From the NCBI RefSeq assembly GCF_001011035.1, contig NZ_CP011492.1, positions 6,689,447-6,753,446 on the forward strand: DNA of 64,000 bases. Direction: 5' to 3'. Position numbers and translations under genes: made by a program. The notes below the pieces were generated by a model. That model saw nothing but the letters and a program-made list of their open reading frames with translations. It was not told the origin of the DNA and ran no database searches. This document shows, in pieces, positions 1-8,457 of this stretch. This DNA comes from Streptomyces sp. CNQ-509 (GTDB lineage Bacteria > Actinomycetota > Actinomycetes > Streptomycetales > Streptomycetaceae). The stretch's first letter is position 1. Each line of letters starts with the position of its first letter.

Positions 1-1
1 C

Positions 2-316
2 GGCGACACCGGCTACGGCCACTTCTTCGAGGAGATCGGCCGCCGGCTGCCCGGCATCGCCCTCGCGCTGCTGCCCATCGGCGCGTACTCGCCGCGCTGG
101 ATGCTGGGCCCGGTGCACATGGACCCCGAGCAGGCCGTGCGGGCCTGCGGCGACGTCGGCGCGCGGCGGATGGCGCCGATGCACTTCGGCACGTTCCTGC
201 TGTCGGCGGAGCCGCCGCTGGAGCCGCTGCGGCGGGTGCGGGCGGCCTGGGAGCGCACCGGCCGGCCGCGGGCGGAGCTGTGGGACCTGCCGGTGGGCGC
301 GTCGCGGGTGCTGTGA
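2..316 (+). CDS. MBL-fold metallo-hydrolase, C-terminal part
   Basis: This is the 3' end of a gene that begins upstream of the window; about 104 residues remain. The visible part opens with GDTGYGHFFEEIG and continues with LLPIGAYSPRW, MDPEQAVRA and MAPMHFGTF. These match the C-terminal half of UlaG/N-acylphosphatidylethanolamine-phospholipase-D-like metallo-beta-lactamase-fold hydrolases: the Asp of GDTG and the His of HFGTF are metal ligands in that fold. The HxHxDH metal-binding motif must lie upstream. The substrate cannot be told. A second, different enzyme of this fold lies close by on the opposite strand. Confidence 0.85.
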   Translation, partial: GDTGYGHFFEEIGRRLPGIALALLPIGAYSPRWMLGPVHMDPEQAVRACGDVGARRMAPMHFGTFLLSAEPPLEPLRRVRAAWERTGRPRAELWDLPVGASRVL

Positions 317-356
317 CGGTGGCGCGGGGCGTACGGCGCGCACGGCCGCGTACGTA

Positions 357-1007
357 CTACGCGCCCCGCCCCGGGCCGCCGTGGCCGCGCAACCGGCGCC
401 ACACCGGCGGCGCCACGCTGATCAGCACCGTCAGCGCCACCGCCGCCGCCACGCCCTGCCACGGCTCGGGAAAGAGCGAGCCGCCGAGGATGCCGATCAA
501 CTGGTACGTGGCCGCCCACGCCAGACAGGCGGGGAAGTTGCCCCGTACGAACGTGCGCAGCGGCATCCGCGCCAGCAGGCACGCCAGCATCACCGGGATC
601 CGCCCGGCCGGCAGCAGCCGCGACAGCACGAGCACCGAGATCCGGTGCTGCTCCAGCCTCCGCTGCGCGTGGGCGAGTTGCTCGGGGGCGACCCGGTCGC
701 GCAGCCGGTCGAGCCAGCGCGAGCCGTTGCGCGAGCGCACGCCGCGGCCGCCCAGCCAGTACAGCGCGACGTCGCCGAGGAAGGCGGCGATCGCGGCGGT
801 GCCGAACACCAGCAGCAGCGCGTACGCGGCCTCGTGGTGGAAGGCGACGACGGCGGCGGAGCTGACCACGGCACCCGTCGGCACCACGGGCACCAGCGAT
901 CCGACGAGCACGAGCAGGAAGAGCGACGGGTAGCCCACCGCCTGCTGCGCGGGGGCCACGTCCCGGGCGGCGGCGAGCAGCTCGGGCGGTGCGTTCGGCA
1001 GCCTCAA
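357..1007 (-). CDS. DedA/SNARE-associated family membrane protein
   Basis: A 216-residue protein with several hydrophobic segments (LFLLVLVGSLVPVVPTGAV near the N-terminus, then AYALLLVFGTAAIAAFLGDV) and the DedA-type features FLGDVALYWLGGRG and SRLLPAGRIPV. DedA proteins are inner-membrane proteins linked to lipid scrambling and membrane homeostasis. I chose the TTG start because it overlaps the TGA stop of the upstream hydrolase gene (TTGA), which implies translational coupling. No other start in this frame fits the first membrane segment as well. The long upstream extension of this frame is antisense to other genes and is not coding. Confidence 0.8.
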   Translation of the reverse strand: MRLPNAPPELLAAARDVAPAQQAVGYPSLFLLVLVGSLVPVVPTGAVVSSAAVVAFHHEAAYALLLVFGTAAIAAFLGDVALYWLGGRGVRSRNGSRWLDRLRDRVAPEQLAHAQRRLEQHRISVLVLSRLLPAGRIPVMLACLLARMPLRTFVRGNFPACLAWAATYQLIGILGGSLFPEPWQGVAAAVALTVLISVAPPVWRRLRGHGGPGRGA

Positions 1008-1786
1008 CGGGCCGCCTCCAGCCGCATGCCCTCGCCGTGCCCCAGCCGGTGCACCGCCACCTCGGGGGCCAGCGCCGCGGCCCGGCGGACGAAGTCGTGG
1101 CCGGGGGCGTGGAACTCGTGCGGGCGGACGGCGTCCATGCCGATCGGCCAGTACGTGCCGTAGTGCACCGGCACCGCCGCGCGCGGGGCCAGCTCGGCCA
1201 GCGCCTCCGCGGCGCGGCCGGGGTCGAGGTGCCCGTGGCCGAGGAACGGGCCCCAGCCGCCGACGGGCAGCAACGCCACGTCGCACGGGCCCACGGCGCG
1301 GGCCATGCCGTCGAAGAGGCCGGTGTCGCCGGCGAAGTAGGTACGGGCCTCGCCCTCGAAGACGTAGCCCAGCGCGGGCGCGGTGCGCGACCCGTAGGGC
1401 CAGCGGCGGCCGTCGTGGGCGGCGGGCACGGCGCGTATCGTCAGCGGCCCGGCGGCGACCTCGTCCCCCGGGCGCACCTCGGTCACCCGCAGCCCGCGGG
1501 AGTCGGCGAGCCGCCGCAGCCCGGGGACGGCGCCCGGGGCGCCGTGCGGCACCACGAGCCGGGTGCCGGGCGCGATCCTGGCCAGGGACGGCAGGTGCAG
1601 GTGGTCGGAGTGCAGGTGGGAGACGACCACGACGTCGGCCATCGCGGCCGCGGGCGGCGGCAGCGCGCCGCGGCGCCGCCGCAGGTGCATCAGCCGCGGT
1701 ACGAACAGCGGGTCTGTCAGCACCCGCACCCCCGAGTCCCGCACGGTCGCGGTGGCATGCCCCCACCACGTGATCTCGACCGGCAA
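1004..1786 (-). CDS. MBL-fold metal-dependent hydrolase
   Basis: A 260-residue metallo-beta-lactamase-fold hydrolase of the UlaG/YtnP-like type. The motif SHLHSDHLH supplies the metal-binding His/Asp set, and AGDTGLFDGM and VPVHYGTYWP supply the later Asp and His ligands. ITWWGHATATV at the N-terminus is typical of the family. It has no signal peptide, so it is cytoplasmic. It forms a coupled pair with the downstream DedA gene, with which it overlaps by 4 bases. The substrate is unknown; lactonase or phosphodiesterase activity is possible. Confidence 0.88.
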   Translation of the reverse strand: MPVEITWWGHATATVRDSGVRVLTDPLFVPRLMHLRRRRGALPPPAAAMADVVVVSHLHSDHLHLPSLARIAPGTRLVVPHGAPGAVPGLRRLADSRGLRVTEVRPGDEVAAGPLTIRAVPAAHDGRRWPYGSRTAPALGYVFEGEARTYFAGDTGLFDGMARAVGPCDVALLPVGGWGPFLGHGHLDPGRAAEALAELAPRAAVPVHYGTYWPIGMDAVRPHEFHAPGHDFVRRAAALAPEVAVHRLGHGEGMRLEAAR

Positions 1787-1923
1787 CGCCCGCTCCCTCC
1801 GCCGCCACCACCAGCTCCGGCCCCACCGAGGGTACGGCGTCCCGCCCGCCCCGTGCGGCCCCGCGGCTCCGGGCGGAACGGGTTGCCGCCCGGCTGTGGA
1901 AGGCTGGTACGACAGGAGCGGAG

Positions 1924-4425
1924 GTGAGACAGCGCATGGCAGAGCCGCGGAAGGCGCCCGGCGGGTACTCCGGACCGGGTGAAGAGCCCGAGTCCGGGGA
2001 GGGCGCGGGGGAGGGCACCAGACCCGGCCCGGACCCCCGGTCCGGGCCGCACGCCGGGTCCCGCGCGGACCCGGACCCCCTGTCCCGCACCGAGCCGGGG
2101 CCCGAGTCCGGCACGGAGCCGGACGGCCGGTCCCCCGCGGAGCCGGGCCACGAACCCGGTACGGAGCCGGACGACCCGTTCCGTACGGACGAGGACGACC
2201 CGCCCCGCACCGGCTCCGGATCCCGCGCGGGCCTGACCGCCCTGCGGGCCGCGGCCACGCGCAGGGGCCGCCGCGCCGCCGCCCGCGGCCTCGGCCGGAT
2301 CGTCGTCGTGTGGGCCGTCGGCACGGTGACGATGCTCATCCTCGCCGGCGCCCTGCCCGACTTCCGGCTCCAGGCGCCCGGCGGCGACAGCGCCACCCAC
2401 ATCGCCGTCACCGCCGCCGTCGGCGCCGGCGTCTTCGGCGTGCTCTCCGCGCTGGTCTGGCCCGTACTCGTCCGGGCCCTGCTGCTGGTGCCCGCGTTCG
2501 TGCTCGGCCTGCTCGTCTTCTTCCTCAACGGCTCCCTGCTGCTGATCGCGCTCAGCCTCAACCCCACGGGACGCGGCGAGGCCAACCCGGAGACCGCCGT
2601 CGTCGTCGCCGCGGTGATGTCCGCCGCGTCCTCCGCCACCAGCACCGCGCTCACCGTCCGCGACGACGGCGCGTACCGCCGCCGGCTCGCCCGGCTCGCA
2701 TACCGCCGCGGCGCGCCCGCGGTGTCCCCCGACGCCGCCCCCGGCATCGTCTTCCTCCAGCTCGACGGCGTCGGCCACGACGTGCTGCACGCCGCGCTCC
2801 AGGAGCGCGAGCGGGCCGGCGGGCGCAGCCTCGGCGGGCAGCGGCTGCTCGCGCACCGGCTGCCGCCGGTGATGGAGACCGTCGCCTCGTGGCACGGCAC
2901 CAGCCACCGGCTCATCCCCTGGCGCACCGACTGGTCCAGCCAGACGGGCGCCAGCCAGCTCGGCATCCTGCACGGCACCAACGAGGACGTGCCCGCCTTC
3001 CGCTGGTACGAGAAGGAGACCGGCGAGGTGATGGTCTGCAGCCATCCCTCCACCGCGCAGGAGCTGGAGCGCCGGGCCGCCTCCCGCACCGCAGACCCGG
3101 CCGCGCCCGGCGGGCTGCTGGCCACCGGCGAGCCCGGCGACACCGCCAGCCGCGGCAACCTCTTCACGGGCGGCGCCACCCAGCTCGCCCTCGTGCTCTC
3201 GGTCGCCGTCCGGCGGAACAAGAAGACCCGCTCCCGCGCCGGGTACTTCGCCTACTTCTCCGACCCCGCCAACGCCTCCCGCACCTTCGCCTCCTTCGTC
3301 GCCGAGGCCGTCCGCGAGGTCTTCCAGTCGCTGCGCTCCCGGCTGCGCCGGGAGACGCCGCGCGTCGGCCGCGGCGGGCTGTACCCGTTCATCCGCGCCT
3401 TCGCCACCGTCGTCTCCCGGGACGTCGTCGTGGCCTCCGTCATAGGGGACATGCTCGCCGGGCGCACGGCGGTCTACGCCGACCTCGTCGCGTACGACGA
3501 GGTGGCGCACTACGCCGGGCCGCACCACCGCGACACCCAGCAGGTGCTGCGCCGCATCGACCGCTCGATAGCGCTCATCGCCAAGGCCGCGGAGCACGCC
3601 CCGCGCCCGTACCGCATCGTGCTGCTGTCGGACCACGGCCAGAGCCACGGCCCGACGTTCGCCGCCGCGTACGGTCTCACGCTGCAGGACCTGGTACGCG
3701 CCGGCTGCGGGCTGCCCGTCTCGCGGCGGGTCGGCAAGACCAGGAGCGGCGCCGAGGCCCGCACCGCCGCCCGCGCCGCGCTGCGCCGGCCCGAGCGCCC
3801 GGAGGACGGGCACGGCGGCGAGGGGCGCCGCGGGCTGGAGCCCGTGGTGCTCGCCTCCGGGAACCTGGGCCTGGTGTCCTTCCCCGAACTGCCCGGCGTC
3901 GCCAGCCGGGAGACGATCGAGCGCCGCCACCCGGCGCTGCTGCCGGCGCTGACGGAGCACCCCGGGGTGGGCTTCGTCCTGGTGCGCTCCGGGGAGCACG
4001 GCCCCGTCGTCCTCGGCGCCGACGGGGCGGAGCACCATCTGGAGACCGGCAAGGTCGTCGGCATCGACCCGCTGCTGCCCTTCGGGCCCGGCGCCGCCGG
4101 GACGGTGCTGCGCACCGCGCGCTTCCCGCACGCCGCGGACATCATGGTCAACTCCTCGTACGACCCGCAGACCGGCACCGTGCACGCCTTCGAGGACCAG
4201 ATCGGCTCGCACGGCGGCCTCGGCGGCGAGCAGAGCCGGGCGTTCCTGTTCTGGCCCGAGGGGCTGACGCCGCCGGTTCCGGCGGGGGAGACGCTGGCGG
4301 GCGCCGAGTCGGTGCACCGGGTGCTGCGCCGGTGGATCGGCGAGTGCGGCGGCCCGGTCGTGCGCCGGGCGGCGGCGGCCGGGGTGCGCGCGGAGCCGGT
4401 GGCGGAGGACCAGCGCGCCGGGTGA
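1924..4425 (+). CDS. Membrane-anchored type I phosphodiesterase / alkaline phosphatase-superfamily protein
   Basis: An 833-residue protein in three parts. Residues 1-110 are charged, rich in Pro, Asp and Arg and made of degenerate ExGxESGTEPDG-like repeats, so probably disordered. Residues about 125-220 carry several membrane helices. The rest is an alkaline-phosphatase-superfamily domain with VFLQLDGVGHDVL, a Thr/Ser region around WHGTSHR, YDEVAHYAG, LLSDHGQSHG and a final GSHGGLGGE, which together give the metal-site Asp and His residues. Streptomyces homologues are usually described as phage-holin-family/nucleotide-pyrophosphatase-like proteins. The GTG at 1924 follows AGGAG by 5 bases; an ATG at 1936 is the alternative start. 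Substrate unknown. Confidence 0.85.
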   Translation: MRQRMAEPRKAPGGYSGPGEEPESGEGAGEGTRPGPDPRSGPHAGSRADPDPLSRTEPGPESGTEPDGRSPAEPGHEPGTEPDDPFRTDEDDPPRTGSGSRAGLTALRAAATRRGRRAAARGLGRIVVVWAVGTVTMLILAGALPDFRLQAPGGDSATHIAVTAAVGAGVFGVLSALVWPVLVRALLLVPAFVLGLLVFFLNGSLLLIALSLNPTGRGEANPETAVVVAAVMSAASSATSTALTVRDDGAYRRRLARLAYRRGAPAVSPDAAPGIVFLQLDGVGHDVLHAALQERERAGGRSLGGQRLLAHRLPPVMETVASWHGTSHRLIPWRTDWSSQTGASQLGILHGTNEDVPAFRWYEKETGEVMVCSHPSTAQELERRAASRTADPAAPGGLLATGEPGDTASRGNLFTGGATQLALVLSVAVRRNKKTRSRAGYFAYFSDPANASRTFASFVAEAVREVFQSLRSRLRRETPRVGRGGLYPFIRAFATVVSRDVVVASVIGDMLAGRTAVYADLVAYDEVAHYAGPHHRDTQQVLRRIDRSIALIAKAAEHAPRPYRIVLLSDHGQSHGPTFAAAYGLTLQDLVRAGCGLPVSRRVGKTRSGAEARTAARAALRRPERPEDGHGGEGRRGLEPVVLASGNLGLVSFPELPGVASRETIERRHPALLPALTEHPGVGFVLVRSGEHGPVVLGADGAEHHLETGKVVGIDPLLPFGPGAAGTVLRTARFPHAADIMVNSSYDPQTGTVHAFEDQIGSHGGLGGEQSRAFLFWPEGLTPPVPAGETLAGAESVHRVLRRWIGECGGPVVRRAAAAGVRAEPVAEDQRAG

Positions 4426-4443
4426 CGGCGGCCGGGCGGCCCG

Positions 4444-5400
4444 TCAGCCGGCGGTGCCGTACTCGGGGTGGGCGGCGAGCCACTTCGCGTAGACCGGGTT
4501 GCGCCGCGCCGCCTCCGCGTGTGCCGCCCGCGCGTACATCAGCACGGCGGGCGCCGTACCCGCCGCCGGCGACTCCGGATGCCAGCCGATGAGGTGCCGC
4601 CAGCTCAGCGGCGTCCCCGTGATCGGCACGGTGGCGATCCCCGGCGTCGGCGGCATGGTCGCCCGGCACAGCCCGACCGCGCGGCCGACCTGCACCAGGT
4701 GCGCGCACGAGACGGTGTCGGTCTCCAGGATCGGCGTCGGCGTGAACCCGGCCCGCGCGCACGCCGCCGAGAAGCAGTCCCCGAAGCACCCCTCGCCGGG
4801 CACCGTCGTCCACCGCTCCTCGCGGAACCGCCCCAGCTCCAGCTCCGGTTCGTCCGCCGCCGGATGGTCCCCGGCCAGCATGAGGAACACCGGGTCCGTG
4901 CCCACGACCCGCCACTCCAGGTCCTCCGCGGGCGGCGGGCTCTCGCCGCAGACCCCGATCAGCGCGAAGTCCAGCCGCCCCGAGGACGCCATCTCGCTGA
5001 TCTCCTGCACCGACCAGGAGGTGTACGTGCTCACCGGCTCGTCCGGGTGGAGCGCCGCCAGCCGGTCCACCAGCGCCCCCAGCAGCGGCCCGTGCGTGCC
5101 GCCGAGCCGGAACCGGTGCATGTCCTCCCAGGCGTTCGCGAACCGCACCGCCTCCTCCTGCAGCTCCCGCACCGCGGGCAGCAGCACCTGCGCCCGGTCG
5201 AGCACCAGCTCGCCGAGGGCCGTGGGCCGGGCGCCGGCCCGGTCGCGTACGAACAACGGGCCGCCCAGGGCCCGTTCGATGCGCTTGAGCTGCGCGCTGA
5301 TCGCCGACTGGGCGAGACCGAGGCGGCCGGCGGCCCGGGTGAGGCTCCCCGTCTCCGCGATGGCGCGCACGAGCTTGAGATGCCGCAGTTCCAAATCCAT
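4444..5400 (-). CDS. LysR-family transcriptional regulator
   Basis: A 318-residue LysR-type regulator. Its N-terminal winged helix-turn-helix (MDLELRHLKLVRAIAETGSL, then AQSAISAQLKRIERALG) is followed by a periplasmic-binding-like co-inducer domain (LDFALIGVCGE, HPAADEPELELG). It converges on the phosphodiesterase gene, whose stop is 18 bases away. It is divergent from the small membrane protein at 5653, which is its most likely regulated neighbour under the usual LysR arrangement; this is inference. The 252-base divergent spacer holds no RNA gene or clear operator that I can recognise. Confidence 0.93.
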   Translation of the reverse strand: MDLELRHLKLVRAIAETGSLTRAAGRLGLAQSAISAQLKRIERALGGPLFVRDRAGARPTALGELVLDRAQVLLPAVRELQEEAVRFANAWEDMHRFRLGGTHGPLLGALVDRLAALHPDEPVSTYTSWSVQEISEMASSGRLDFALIGVCGESPPPAEDLEWRVVGTDPVFLMLAGDHPAADEPELELGRFREERWTTVPGEGCFGDCFSAACARAGFTPTPILETDTVSCAHLVQVGRAVGLCRATMPPTPGIATVPITGTPLSWRHLIGWHPESPAAGTAPAVLMYARAAHAEAARRNPVYAKWLAAHPEYGTAG

Positions 5401-5652
5401 CGCCGTCTCATCTCAGGCCGGGCACGGGCCGCTTCCGGAAACGTAGGGCCACGGAGGCGGCACCGCAATAGCGCCGAAACCGGCAGGTCGCCCGCCTCAG
5501 AGCCGGACCGTGGGGAGCCGGACATTACCTCGCCGGTAATCGACGTGCGGAGCGGGGGCGGGCACCGTAGGGGTATCGGAGCCCGGACCGGCGCACTCCG
5601 GCCCGGGTTCCGGCTCTGACCGGTACCTACGTCGTACGGAGGGTGATCCGTC

Positions 5653-6078
5653 ATGTCCGCAGCCGTCTCCCCGACCGCCGCCTCCACCCCGCAGATCACG
5701 CTCCGCCGCTGGCTCGGCCTCGACGCCGTCGTCACCGGCGCCAACGGGCTGGCGTACCTGGCCCTTTCCGGGCCCGTCGCCGACCTCCTCGGCGTGGACC
5801 GCGGGCTGCTGCTCGTGCTCGGCGCGGTGCTCGTCCTCTACGCCGCCGACGTCGCCTGGCTCGCCCGCAAGCCCGTACCGCCCGCGCGTCTGGTGGCGCT
5901 GGTGGTCGACATCAACGTCGCGTGGGCGGTGGCCAGCGTCGTCGTCCTCGTCACCGGGGTCCTCGACCCGACCACCGCGGGATACGTGTGGATCCCGATG
6001 CAGGCGGCGGTGGTGCTGGGCTTCGCCGTCGTGCAGTACGGGCTGCTGCGCGGCCTGCGGGCCGCCGCCGGGCGCTGA
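5653..6078 (+). CDS. Small integral membrane protein of unknown function
   Basis: A 141-residue protein with about four hydrophobic helices (LGLDAVVTGANGLAYLAL, LLLVLGAVLVLYAADVAWL, LVVDINVAWAVASVVVLVTG and YVWIPMQAAVVLGFAVVQYG). The arrangement recalls SPW/DoxX-like small membrane proteins of actinobacteria, but I cannot assign a family. ACGGAGGG lies just upstream of the ATG at good spacing. It is divergent from LysR, and a strong hairpin follows the stop. Possible target of that LysR regulator. Confidence 0.75.
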   Translation: MSAAVSPTAASTPQITLRRWLGLDAVVTGANGLAYLALSGPVADLLGVDRGLLLVLGAVLVLYAADVAWLARKPVPPARLVALVVDINVAWAVASVVVLVTGVLDPTTAGYVWIPMQAAVVLGFAVVQYGLLRGLRAAAGR

Positions 6079-6092
6079 CCGCCCGGACGTAC

Positions 6093-6128
6093 GGGCCGCC
6101 GCCCCGGCGCTCGCCGGGGCGGCGGCCC
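6093..6128. terminator. Bidirectional hairpin terminator
   Basis: A perfect 16-bp GC stem (6093-6108 with 6113-6128) and a 4-base loop lie between two convergent genes, 14 bases past the stop at 6078 and 9 bases past the stop at 6138. It has no T tract, as is common for Streptomyces terminators. Confidence 0.8.
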
Positions 6129-6137
6129 GCGGCCGGG

Positions 6138-8249
6138 TCAGCGCACCAGCAGTGCCACGATCTTCCAGTTCGCGGTCTCCGGCGCGCCGACGCGCAGTTC
6201 GGTCACCCGGCCCGACGCCCCGCCGTCGAGGACGAACTCCTCCCACTGGTACGCGCCCGCCGGCACCTGCGGTCCCGGTGCGAGCACCTCCGTCCCGTCC
6301 GCCGCGACGACGATCCCGGGCGTGGCGTAGTCGTCGTCGCCGCGCAGCACGGAGACCGTGCTCCGGCCGGCCGGCAGGCGCAGTCGCAGCAGCGCCGCGG
6401 GCTGGTTGTTGACCATGTCGCGGCGCAGTACGTCGGGCGCGCCGCGGTCGCGGGACATCGGTACCGGCGCTCCACCCGTCCAGCCGTAGCCGGCTTCCTC
6501 CGTCCACGAGGATTCGGGCGTCAGGGCGCGGTAGGAGGGGGTGACCGGGGAGCCGGCCGGGCCCGCGTCGAGCGCGAGGGCCACGTCGTCGCCGTGCGGC
6601 ACGGCGTAGCCGCGCACCGGCTCGCCGGTCACGGTCCGGCCGTCGATCTCGACGCGGGGCGTCAGTGCGTACGTCGCCAGCCGCCCCGCGGGGGCGGCGA
6701 CCGCGGCGGGCGGGGTGACCTCGACGTCGATCACCGGTTCTGTGCCGAGGTCCACGACCTCCCGTACGGCCGTCGTCGCCCAGCCGTCCGGCGCCGCCAG
6801 CGACACCGTCACCTCCGCCACGGGGTCGCCGCCGGGGCGCAGCGCGCGGGTGAGCCGTACCCGGACGGCATGGGGGCGGCCGGCGAAGAGCGGCAGGTCC
6901 GCGGTGAGTTCCACCGGCGGGCGCTGCTCGCGCGCGATGTCCTCCTCCAGCGCCGTCAGGAACTCCTGGAGCCGCGCGGTCACCTCCGGCTGCCGCGCCG
7001 TCAGGTTCACCGACTCCCGCGGGTCCGCGTCGAGGTCGTACAGCTCCGGCAGATAGCGCTGGTCCGAGCCGCGCCGCCGGACGTGCAGCTTCCACCGGCC
7101 GTCGCGTACGGCCGCGGCCCGCGCGCTGAGGAAGAACGGCACCGGCGCGCGCTCGCGCAGCCGCGCGCCGCGCAGCGTCGCCGTCAGGTCGGTGCCGTCC
7201 AGCGGCACGCCCGGCTCCGGCTCGACGCCGGCCAGCGAGCACACCGTCGGCAGCAGGTCGAGGAAGGAGACCACGTCGTCCGACTCCCGGCCGCGCGGCA
7301 CGGTGCCCGTCCAGCGGGCGATGAACGGCACCCGCACGCCGCCCTCGAAGACCTCGAACTTCCGGGACCGCAGTCCGCCCGACGAGCCCTCGAACCAGGG
7401 GCCGTTGTCCCCGGCGACGATGATCAGCGTCTCCCGGTCGAGGCCGCGCTCGGCGATCGCGTCGAAGAGGCGGCCGAGGTGGTGGTCGACGGATTCGATG
7501 GCGTCGCCGTAGAGGCCGCCGCGGGAGATGCCGTCGAACTCCGGCTCCACGGCGAGCGGGAGGTGGGGCATGGTCTCGGCGAGGTAGATGAAGAACGGCC
7601 GGTCGCCGGCGCGGTCGATGACGTCGATCGCCTCGTCGGTGAAGCGCCGGGTGAGCGTCGCCAGATCGGCGTCGCTGTTCAGCGTCTCCACGGGCTGCTC
7701 GTCGCGCCAGACCTCGGTGGGGTACGTGTCCGCCGTGTACATCGCGTCGACGCCGAAGAACGAGTCGAAGCCGTGCCGCGCCGGGTGGTGGGCGTCGAGC
7801 CGGCCGAGGTGCCACTTGCCGATCGCCGCCGTGACGTAGCCCGCGGTGCGCAGGTACTCGGGCAGGGTCCGCTCCGCCGTGCCGAGACCGTGCGGGTCGT
7901 CGCGGCTCAGCACGTCCGGTATGCCCGTGCGCGGCGGTACGCGTCCGGTGAGCAGCGCGGCGCGCGAGGGGCTGCACACGGGGGCGGCGCAGTAGCCCTG
8001 GGTGAAGCGGGTGCCCTGGCGGGCGAGCCGGTCCAGCCGCGGGGTGCGGATCAGCGGATGGCCGTAGCAGCCGAGGTCGCCGTAGCCGAGGTCGTCCAGG
8101 AGCACCATGATGACGTTCGGGCCGCCGCCCGCGGGCCGGGCCGGCTGTGCGGCCGCGGTCTGCAGGTGGGGCCCGCCGACCGAGACGGATAACGCGCTCG
8201 TACCGAGCGCCGCTGCCGATCCTGCGAGGACATCGCGACGGCTGGCCAA
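6138..8249 (-). CDS. Secreted (TAT) type I sulfatase, copy 1
   Basis: A 703-residue arylsulfatase-family enzyme. ASRRDVLAG at the extreme N-terminus is a twin-arginine signal. MVLLDDLGYGDLGCYG gives the metal-binding Asp pair (about 52-53), and VCSPSRAALLTGR carries the C-x-P-x-R sequence (Cys about 92) that becomes formylglycine in this family. A further metal site is at IIVAGDNGPW. The last 200 residues contain a NEW3-like beta domain. I chose the TTG start because it aligns exactly with the ATG of the neighbouring paralogue at 8458-10569, gives the same length and keeps the same ribosome-binding context (GAAGGGAG). It is likely exported and desulfates an extracellular glycan or small sulfate ester. 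Confidence 0.93.
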   Translation of the reverse strand: MASRRDVLAGSAAALGTSALSVSVGGPHLQTAAAQPARPAGGGPNVIMVLLDDLGYGDLGCYGHPLIRTPRLDRLARQGTRFTQGYCAAPVCSPSRAALLTGRVPPRTGIPDVLSRDDPHGLGTAERTLPEYLRTAGYVTAAIGKWHLGRLDAHHPARHGFDSFFGVDAMYTADTYPTEVWRDEQPVETLNSDADLATLTRRFTDEAIDVIDRAGDRPFFIYLAETMPHLPLAVEPEFDGISRGGLYGDAIESVDHHLGRLFDAIAERGLDRETLIIVAGDNGPWFEGSSGGLRSRKFEVFEGGVRVPFIARWTGTVPRGRESDDVVSFLDLLPTVCSLAGVEPEPGVPLDGTDLTATLRGARLRERAPVPFFLSARAAAVRDGRWKLHVRRRGSDQRYLPELYDLDADPRESVNLTARQPEVTARLQEFLTALEEDIAREQRPPVELTADLPLFAGRPHAVRVRLTRALRPGGDPVAEVTVSLAAPDGWATTAVREVVDLGTEPVIDVEVTPPAAVAAPAGRLATYALTPRVEIDGRTVTGEPVRGYAVPHGDDVALALDAGPAGSPVTPSYRALTPESSWTEEAGYGWTGGAPVPMSRDRGAPDVLRRDMVNNQPAALLRLRLPAGRSTVSVLRGDDDYATPGIVVAADGTEVLAPGPQVPAGAYQWEEFVLDGGASGRVTELRVGAPETANWKIVALLVR

Positions 8250-8300
8250 GACGGACTCCCTTCGGACGCCGGCGCGTAGGGAGACCGGCAGGTGCCGCTG

Positions 8301-8356
8301 ATCCTCGGACTTCGGCGGCCCCTGCGTCAAATAAGAGCGTATTACAGGTTTATGAA
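8301..8356 (-). promoter_or_regulatory. Promoter of sulfatase copy 1 with duplicated upstream element
   Basis: On the minus strand TTGACG (8325-8330) is followed after 18 bases by GAGGAT (8301-8306), a plausible vegetative promoter about 50 bases before the TTG start. The 32-base block 8325-8356 matches 26 of 32 bases of the block upstream of sulfatase copy 2, including two fully identical 10-base arms at its ends. Confidence 0.55.
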
Positions 8357-8457
8357 GGTGCACAGGAGGGCACGTCTGGGTGCCATTCGGGCAAGTCAGG
8401 GGCGGGGCGGCCGCGTTGGGCGTGCCCCGGGGGCGCCGGGGTGGGAACCCGGCGGCG

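Noticed and set aside
357..3221. Very long open frame antisense to the phosphodiesterase gene
   Set aside because: It is open only because GC-rich codons avoid stops. Its composition is Arg/Ala/Pro noise outside the DedA part, so only 357-1007 was kept. The same applies to other frames of several hundred codons opposite recognised genes.
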